NCBI GenBank assembly: GCA_025362415.1
Contig: JANYGM010000387.1
Span: 1 to 12,061, forward strand
DNA: 12,061 bases
Direction of reading: 5' to 3'
Source of the DNA: a bacterium
GTDB taxonomy: Bacteria > Bacteroidota > Bacteroidia > Cytophagales > Thermonemataceae
Within the stretch, counting starts at the first letter, position 1, and each line of letters begins with the position of its first letter. Below are positions 7,229-12,061 of this stretch, one piece after another. The position numbers and the translations under genes are program-made. The notes beneath the pieces were generated by a model, which searched no databases, was not told the DNA's origin, and saw nothing but the letters and a program-made list of their open reading frames with translations.

Positions 7229-7263
7229 TTCGTACTTCGTACTTCTAACTTCGTACCTCTAAC
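7229..7263. repeat. Five-copy heptamer tandem repeat abutting a stop codon
   Basis: Five consecutive 7-base units read TTCGTAC, TTCGTAC, TTCTAAC, TTCGTAC, CTCTAAC. The array ends exactly at the complement of the stop codon (7264-7266) of the sigma-54 activator. A possible relic (CATTCGTAC, 8537-8545) lies 13 bases past the stop of the AddB-like gene, the other minus-strand gene end near a noncoding gap. Function is unknown. Confidence 0.8.
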
Positions 7264-8421
7264 TTAATTCAACGCATAACTTTTGACATCTTCCGCTGTA
7301 ACGCTATCTTTACTCATAATAATCAGGCGTTCTACTACGTTATGTAGCTCACGAATATTGCCAGACCAATTACGGTCTTGCAAAAGTTTCATTGCCTCTG
7401 GCGTAATACTTTTGGGAGTTGCGCCATAATCAGCCGCAATATCATTGAGAAAACGCTCTACAAGCAAGGGAATATCATCTTTTCTTTCATCTAAAGATGG
7501 AACTTTAATGACAATAACACTCAACCTATGAAATAAATCTTCTCTAAAATTTCCTTTTCTGATTTCTTCTTTCAAATCTTTATTTGTGGCAGCAATCACC
7601 CTCACGTTTACTTTTATCTCTTTTTCCCCACCAACACGAGTAATTTTATGCTCTTGCAAGGCTCTAAGCACTTTTGCCTGCGCAGAAATACTCATATCTC
7701 CAATTTCATCTAAAAAAAGTGTACCACCATCTGCTTGCTCAAACTTCCCTATTCTTTGTTTTATGGCAGAAGTGAAAGAACCTTTTTCGTGTCCAAAAAG
7801 CTCACTTTCAATGAGTTCTGAAGGAATTGCGGCACAATTTACTTCCACAAGGGCAATATTAGCACGCTCACTTTTCTCGTGAATCCATTTGCAAACAAGT
7901 TCTTTTCCTGCTCCGTTAGGTCCTACAATCAGCACACGAGCATCTGTGGGCGCAATTTTTTCAATATCTTCTTTGACACGTACAATGCTTTCAGAATTAC
8001 CAACAATATCATACTTTTTAGCAATTTTCTTCTTTAATATTTTTGTTTCTTGCACCAAACCAGATTTATCCATAGCATTACGCACAGAAACCAATAATCT
8101 ATTCAAATCAGGCGGTTTTACAATGAAATCAAAAGCACCTTTTTTAGTTGCTTCTACGGCAGTTTCTATGCTTCCGTGTGCCGAAATCATAATAAATTGG
8201 GTATTTTTGCCAAGTTCTTGGAAACGAGTAAGCACTTCCATACCGTCCATATTGGGCATTTTGATGTCACAAAGTGCCACATCATAATCATTTTTAGCAA
8301 GTAATTCTAGTGCTTCTGCGCCAGATTTTGCTTCATCAACTTTGTATTTTTCGTATTCTAAAATCTCTCTCAAAGTAGCACGTATGGCATTCTCGTCGTC
8401 TATAAGCAATATTTTTGGCAT
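7264..8421 (-). CDS. Sigma-54-dependent response regulator lacking a DNA-binding domain
   Basis: This is an NtrC-type activator: a phosphorylated receiver controls an AAA+ ATPase that remodels sigma-54 RNA polymerase. Of its 385 residues, 1-120 form the receiver, with acidic pocket D8/D9, phospho-acceptor D52, S80 and K102. Residues about 138-375 form the AAA+ domain: Walker A GPNGAGKE (167-174), the sigma-54 contact loop GSFTSA (214-219), Walker B GTLFLDEIGD (233-242) and sensor II GNIREL (354-359) with R357. The usual contact loop is GAFTGA, so A-to-S and G-to-S changes are present; whether this loop is fully active is unknown. The protein ends right after the AAA+ lid, with no Fis-type helix-turn-helix. 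It may therefore act from solution or through a partner. No sensor kinase is adjacent. Start is ATG at 8421, about 30 bases after a consensus promoter. Confidence 0.93.
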   Translation of the reverse strand: MPKILLIDDENAIRATLREILEYEKYKVDEAKSGAEALELLAKNDYDVALCDIKMPNMDGMEVLTRFQELGKNTQFIMISAHGSIETAVEATKKGAFDFIVKPPDLNRLLVSVRNAMDKSGLVQETKILKKKIAKKYDIVGNSESIVRVKEDIEKIAPTDARVLIVGPNGAGKELVCKWIHEKSERANIALVEVNCAAIPSELIESELFGHEKGSFTSAIKQRIGKFEQADGGTLFLDEIGDMSISAQAKVLRALQEHKITRVGGEKEIKVNVRVIAATNKDLKEEIRKGNFREDLFHRLSVIVIKVPSLDERKDDIPLLVERFLNDIAADYGATPKSITPEAMKLLQDRNWSGNIRELHNVVERLIIMSKDSVTAEDVKSYALN

Positions 8422-8458
8422 AATTAGTTTGTTTGAAGGTAATTTTATGGTTTAGGAA

Positions 8459-8490
8459 CAAATTTAGCAAAAATAACAGAGTATTACAAA
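8459..8490 (-). promoter_or_regulatory. Bacteroidota-type promoter of the sigma-54 activator gene
   Basis: Read on the minus strand, TTTG (complement of 8487-8490) is followed after 20 nt by TAAATTTG (complement of 8459-8466). This fits the TTTG/TAnnTTTG consensus with ideal spacing. Predicted transcription start is near 8452, leaving a leader of about 30 nt. The activator therefore probably has its own housekeeping promoter despite lying behind the AddB-like gene. Confidence 0.72.
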
Positions 8491-8558
8491 AGAAAATCAG
8501 TTTTGATTTTGATAAATCAGATAACTTGTTTTCCTTCATTCGTACCTTGTCCTAAACC

Positions 8559-11500
8559 TTATTTCCTTCCACAAATTCCATTAAAATTGCAATATTCACA
8601 AGTAGAAAGATTTTCTGTTTTTGCGAAAGGTTGCGTTTCATCCAACATATTTGTAAGAATTTTCTTCAAAAAATCCTCTGTATGTGTGATAAACTCGTCC
8701 ATAGTAAGTTTTTTAGATTTTAATGTTGTTTTTTCAGCTTTTTCTTCTTCTTCAACGGCATCAGTAGCCCCTTTTTTCTTATTGGGAGCTTTTTTTTCCT
8801 TAGCGACCTCCTCTTTAATGTCTAACTCCAAAAACTTTTCAATATTGCGCATACTGTATATTCCAGCCTCAATTTCGTTATTGCCTGCAAGTTTTGCAAA
8901 ATCTGAATTTGATGTAATATTTTTATATAAAATATATTTATATAGCCATAATTGGCGCACTTTGCTAAGTTCACTATCATCAGCAAGATGGGGGATTTCA
9001 TTATATTTGATAACTAAATCCTTATCCTGCACTTTCCCTGTTTTATAGTCAATAATGCGCCATTTACCATTTATTTCATCAATTCTGTCAATAATTCCCT
9101 TTATTTTGACCGTTATTTTTTCTTCTACTCTTTCTTCACCATCATTTTGATTATTATAATGGCTAATTTCCAGTTCTGCAGGTTTTATAGTGATTAAACC
9201 TTTTTCCTCTTTTTGTTCTAGCGGATTTTTTTTCTGATTTACCTCCAAACCAATGATTTTAAGCGTTTTACTAGGTGATTTTTTGGGGTCTTCTAACTCT
9301 GTTATCTGCAATTCTAAAAAACTTTTTATAAATTCTACGCAAACTTTCATAGTAAGGTAATTATTACCTTCTAGTTCGTAGCCTTTATAAATTTCTTTTT
9401 CAAATTTCTCCCTTACTATTTTTTCTAGGCTTAAAAGCTCATTATCAAGGCTTTCAATAGTAACATCTGTTTTGCCAGCATCAGAAATCCGTCTAAAAAT
9501 ATCCTCCAAAATTTCGTGAACAATAGTTCCTAATACACTTGCCTCAATTTCTTCTTCTACTTCTTCTGCTTCTTTTATTTCTGCAATTTGCTTAAAATAG
9601 TACATAAGTGAGCATTTTACAAAATCATCAATATTTGTGGGTGCAAGTCCGTTTATTAGTTTTGCCTTTATTTTTTTAAGAATTTCAGGCGTTTTTTCTA
9701 TAAAAAGGTCGGTTAAAATGGTGTCTTCTTTATCTTTTACAACAACATTTCCATAAGAGGTAAGTACAATTTGATTATATTTTTGACACAAATCATACTC
9801 TAATTGCATCAAAAACCTACTTTTATCAGATTTATGAGGAGAAATATATACCAAAGCTACTTTTTTGGCACGCTGAAGCAGTCTATAAAAATGATAGGTT
9901 GTAATATTTTCTTGTTCTTGATACGTAGGAAGTCCAAATGCTTTAGCTATATCTAAGGGAATGAGAGAATTAACCTTTTTTTGTGCAGGCAAATTACCTT
10001 CATTCATAGAAAGCACAATTACCTGCTCAAAATCTAAGGCACGAGTTTCTAAAAGTCCCATTATTTGCACAGAGCTATCTCTTTCACTATCAAAGACAAT
10101 ATTCTCCTCTGCCACAAGTTGGTATAAAAAACTTTTAAAAGTGCGGTAATCAAGTTCATATTTTTTTTTAACCACAAATTCTGCTAGTTTTTGCAAAATC
10201 TTTTCAAACCGCTGCAAATATTCTAATTCTATTGTATTAGCATCTCCATAAAATTCCTTAAAAAATGTCATAATAGCTTGCAAATTCTGCATTGCGGCAG
10301 GTATTTTGTCGTTCCAATCTGCTATCAAAACCTTCAAAATCTTTTCAAATGCGGCATAATGCGCTGATATTTGTTCCAGTATTTCTGGCATAACACCTTT
10401 AGCTTTATGTTCTGCCAAAAGTTTTGTAGAAAAACTCAAAATCTCCTTTTTAGACATTTTGGAGCGGTTTCCGTGTGTAATATGCGCCAATACATCACGC
10501 AAAAAACTTATTTCATCAGTTTCACTTCTCTGTTTTATTTTTTTTTCAAAATGCCTTACTAGCGGATGATTAAAAAGGCGACTAATGGTTTTGTGGTCGT
10601 ATTTGTAGATATAATAAAATTTCTTTTCTTTGTCTTCAAAAATAGTATCTCCACTTTCACTAAACTGCTCATTATTTTTTGTATTTTTTACTTCTGCTTT
10701 GTGTTTATGCTTATTTTTTTGCATTTTAAACAACAAATCCACCAAATTAAATAAATTTGATTTTTTCAGAGAAAGCCCCATTGTGATATTGGGTGCTGTG
10801 TCTTCCATTGAATAAAGTAAAGGCAAAAGTAAATTGTCGTCAGGCAAAACCACGACCGTTTGCGGTGTAGTTTTATGACTTTTAGCATCAAAATTATCTA
10901 TACTTTGCCAGTTTTGAAGTAGTTGAGGCACTATTTTTGCTTGTAGCGTTGTATTTGGCGAGGCTATTATTTCTATTGTTTTGGGTATTTCTGCAAAATT
11001 ATCTTCTGTCCATTTCCAAGTATGTTTTTCTTCTTTTTTGTAATTTTTCAGCATAAAACCCGCCTGATTAGGCGAATAATCTTCGTCCATATAATATTTA
11101 TCCGTATCCCAAAGGAGCGTAATTTTATTATATTTCTTCAAAATTCTAATAATTTCCTCTTCTGATTTACTAAAAGTATTAAACCCTGCAAAAACGAAAT
11201 TATCAAAATAAGCATTTTCAACCAATAATTCTTCTGCATTTTCCGCCAAATGCCTGTATAAAAGTCCCTGATAACCTATTTTTTTTTCTTTAAGATTACT
11301 TACAAGTTGCAAGTAAACAGGTTTTAGCTCTTCCCAAAATGTAAAGTAGCGTTGCATACGAGTTTTTTGCGCTACGTTTGTAGCAGGAATATCCCATTTT
11401 TCTATTTTCTTTACGTCTGCAAGATTTCTAAAAAATTGTTCTACATCTATCAAATTTTGGTCAATTTGATTAAAATCTCTCAATAAAATAGGCAACCACG

Positions 11501-11834
11501 ACAATAGGTTATCTTTTTTAAAGTTTTCATCTTTAATATTTTCCTTAAAAAGCAACTGAAATTCTAGCAAAAGTTCCAAACTTTCGGCACGAGCAAAACC
11601 AGAAAAAACCGTAATAAAGTCATCAATAGCTAAAATATTATTTTTATTTTCTTCTAATCTTGTGTCTATTTGCAGCATTTTTGTAAGTTCGTTCACGGCT
11701 CTACGTGAAGGCACAACTATACAAGTACGAGAAAGATTACTAACTTGATTATCAGAAGAATTATTTGAAAAATTTTCTTGAATATGAGCCACTACTTTGC
11801 CCAAAAAAGTGCTTTTTTTGTCGTTTAAGTCCAA
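8559..11834 (-). CDS. AddB-like PD-(D/E)XK nuclease with predicted Fe-S cluster (TTG start)
   Basis: This 1091-residue protein resembles the AddB/RexB-type subunit of helicase-nucleases that process DNA double-strand ends. The N-terminus has VVPSRRAVNEL (40-50) where a Walker A would lie, so ATPase activity is unlikely here. A UvrD-like block GLLETRALDFEQV (593-605) with NEGNLP (611-616) follows. The C-terminal nuclease shows H773, D916 in GIIDRID, D929 and K931 in IIDYKTG, and Q961-x3-Y965. C741, C1079, C1082 and C1088 are spaced as in iron-sulfur staple nucleases. Lys/Glu/Asn-rich inserts lie at about 371-405 and 1008-1042. TTG at 11834 is chosen because a stop lies in frame at 11850-11852 and the next methionine (residue 53) is past the conserved VPSRRA motif. 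No AddA-like helicase is in the window, so the partner must be elsewhere. Confidence 0.88.
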   Translation of the reverse strand: MDLNDKKSTFLGKVVAHIQENFSNNSSDNQVSNLSRTCIVVPSRRAVNELTKMLQIDTRLEENKNNILAIDDFITVFSGFARAESLELLLEFQLLFKENIKDENFKKDNLLSWLPILLRDFNQIDQNLIDVEQFFRNLADVKKIEKWDIPATNVAQKTRMQRYFTFWEELKPVYLQLVSNLKEKKIGYQGLLYRHLAENAEELLVENAYFDNFVFAGFNTFSKSEEEIIRILKKYNKITLLWDTDKYYMDEDYSPNQAGFMLKNYKKEEKHTWKWTEDNFAEIPKTIEIIASPNTTLQAKIVPQLLQNWQSIDNFDAKSHKTTPQTVVVLPDDNLLLPLLYSMEDTAPNITMGLSLKKSNLFNLVDLLFKMQKNKHKHKAEVKNTKNNEQFSESGDTIFEDKEKKFYYIYKYDHKTISRLFNHPLVRHFEKKIKQRSETDEISFLRDVLAHITHGNRSKMSKKEILSFSTKLLAEHKAKGVMPEILEQISAHYAAFEKILKVLIADWNDKIPAAMQNLQAIMTFFKEFYGDANTIELEYLQRFEKILQKLAEFVVKKKYELDYRTFKSFLYQLVAEENIVFDSERDSSVQIMGLLETRALDFEQVIVLSMNEGNLPAQKKVNSLIPLDIAKAFGLPTYQEQENITTYHFYRLLQRAKKVALVYISPHKSDKSRFLMQLEYDLCQKYNQIVLTSYGNVVVKDKEDTILTDLFIEKTPEILKKIKAKLINGLAPTNIDDFVKCSLMYYFKQIAEIKEAEEVEEEIEASVLGTIVHEILEDIFRRISDAGKTDVTIESLDNELLSLEKIVREKFEKEIYKGYELEGNNYLTMKVCVEFIKSFLELQITELEDPKKSPSKTLKIIGLEVNQKKNPLEQKEEKGLITIKPAELEISHYNNQNDGEERVEEKITVKIKGIIDRIDEINGKWRIIDYKTGKVQDKDLVIKYNEIPHLADDSELSKVRQLWLYKYILYKNITSNSDFAKLAGNNEIEAGIYSMRNIEKFLELDIKEEVAKEKKAPNKKKGATDAVEEEEKAEKTTLKSKKLTMDEFITHTEDFLKKILTNMLDETQPFAKTENLSTCEYCNFNGICGRK

Positions 11835-11878
11835 TGGAAGGATATTTTGTTATTTTTGAGAGGGAAGATTACCAACTA

Positions 11879-11886
11879 CAAAGATA
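11879..11886 (-). promoter_or_regulatory. -7 box for the AddB-like gene
   Basis: The minus strand reads TATCTTTG, identical to the -7 box of the 393-866 gene. It lies about 45 bases before the TTG start at 11834. No TTTG is found at the -33 distance, which would fall inside the left arm of the inverted repeat, so this is a partial match. Confidence 0.5.
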
Positions 11887-11890
11887 TGAA

Positions 11891-12061
11891 AAATCAGTAA
11901 CATTATGGTTTAAAATTGATATTTTTAATTTGAGAATTAATATTTAAAACTAATTTAGAATTTCTTATATTTGTATTCTGTTCTTTTTGCTACCGTACAC
12001 AGTTTTAAATATTAATTCTCAAATTAAAAATATCAATTTTAAACCATAATGTTACTGATTT
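11891..12061. repeat. Perfect inverted repeat with 61-base arms at the window edge
   Basis: The left arm (11891-11951) and right arm (12001-12061) are exact reverse complements over 61 bases, separated by 49 bases. The inner boundary is a true mismatch (11952 against 12000). The outer boundary is unknown because the right arm runs to the last base of the window. It lies 57 bases upstream of the AddB-like start codon. It could be a real palindrome, the edge of a duplicated inverted segment, or an assembly artefact at a contig end. Confidence 0.85.
11943..11973 (+). promoter_or_regulatory. Possible promoter in the spacer of the inverted repeat, reading rightward
   Basis: TATATTTG at 11966-11973 matches the TAnnTTTG box. 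TTTA at 11943-11946 sits 19 nt upstream as an imperfect -33 element (3 of 4 bases). It would transcribe out of the window, through the right arm, diverging from the AddB-like gene. Confidence 0.45.

Noticed and set aside
7229..7263. CRISPR array
   Set aside because: Units are only 7 bases with no spacers and no cas genes in the window.
8503..9048. 181-codon plus-strand open frame opposite the AddB-like gene
   Set aside because: It is the antisense of the conserved nuclease domain and low in complexity; no promoter or homology seen.

Overview
This window looks like chromosomal DNA of an AT-rich member of the Bacteroidota, most likely a Cytophagales-type gliding or marine bacterium. Three lines of evidence point there. 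Promoter boxes of the Bacteroidota type (TTTG, then about 20 nt, then TAnnTTTG) lie in front of several genes. Recognisable Shine-Dalgarno sequences are absent. The protein families (short CrtZ-like hydroxylase, eukaryote-like NrdB, HTH-less sigma-54 activator, AddB-like nuclease) are of the kind found in that phylum. The genus is not determined. Both window edges lie inside repeats (a truncated hairpin unit at base 1, one arm of an inverted repeat at the last base), so the window may be a whole contig broken at repeats.

Left part, plus strand (393-5725). A small conserved hypothetical gene with a strong promoter is followed by ispH (isoprenoid precursor synthesis) and a crtZ-type carotenoid hydroxylase. 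Next come two GT4-type glycosyltransferases and an SGNH-fold membrane-anchored protein whose frame is broken at a run of eight A. From crtZ onward the gaps are 14 to 46 nt, suggesting one transcript. The first pair joins isoprenoid supply to carotenoid modification. The last three genes look like surface polysaccharide or glycolipid synthesis.

Middle and right part, minus strand (5858-11834). nrdB, the class Ia ribonucleotide reductase small subunit, ends at a good intrinsic terminator that separates it from the convergent left block. Next is a 385-residue sigma-54 activator with a receiver and an AAA+ domain but no DNA-binding domain, then a 1091-residue AddB-like PD-(D/E)XK nuclease with four cysteines placed as in iron-sulfur nucleases. 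A noncoding stretch of about 416 bases between nrdB and the regulator holds two more hairpin repeats and a tandem array of 7-base units.

The most notable noncoding structures are three. A dispersed hairpin repeat, seen in seven places, keeps base pairing through compensatory substitutions. A perfect inverted repeat with 61-base arms lies at the right edge and encloses a promoter-like sequence. A five-copy heptamer array abuts a stop codon. No tRNA, rRNA, CRISPR array, insertion sequence or transposase gene was seen.
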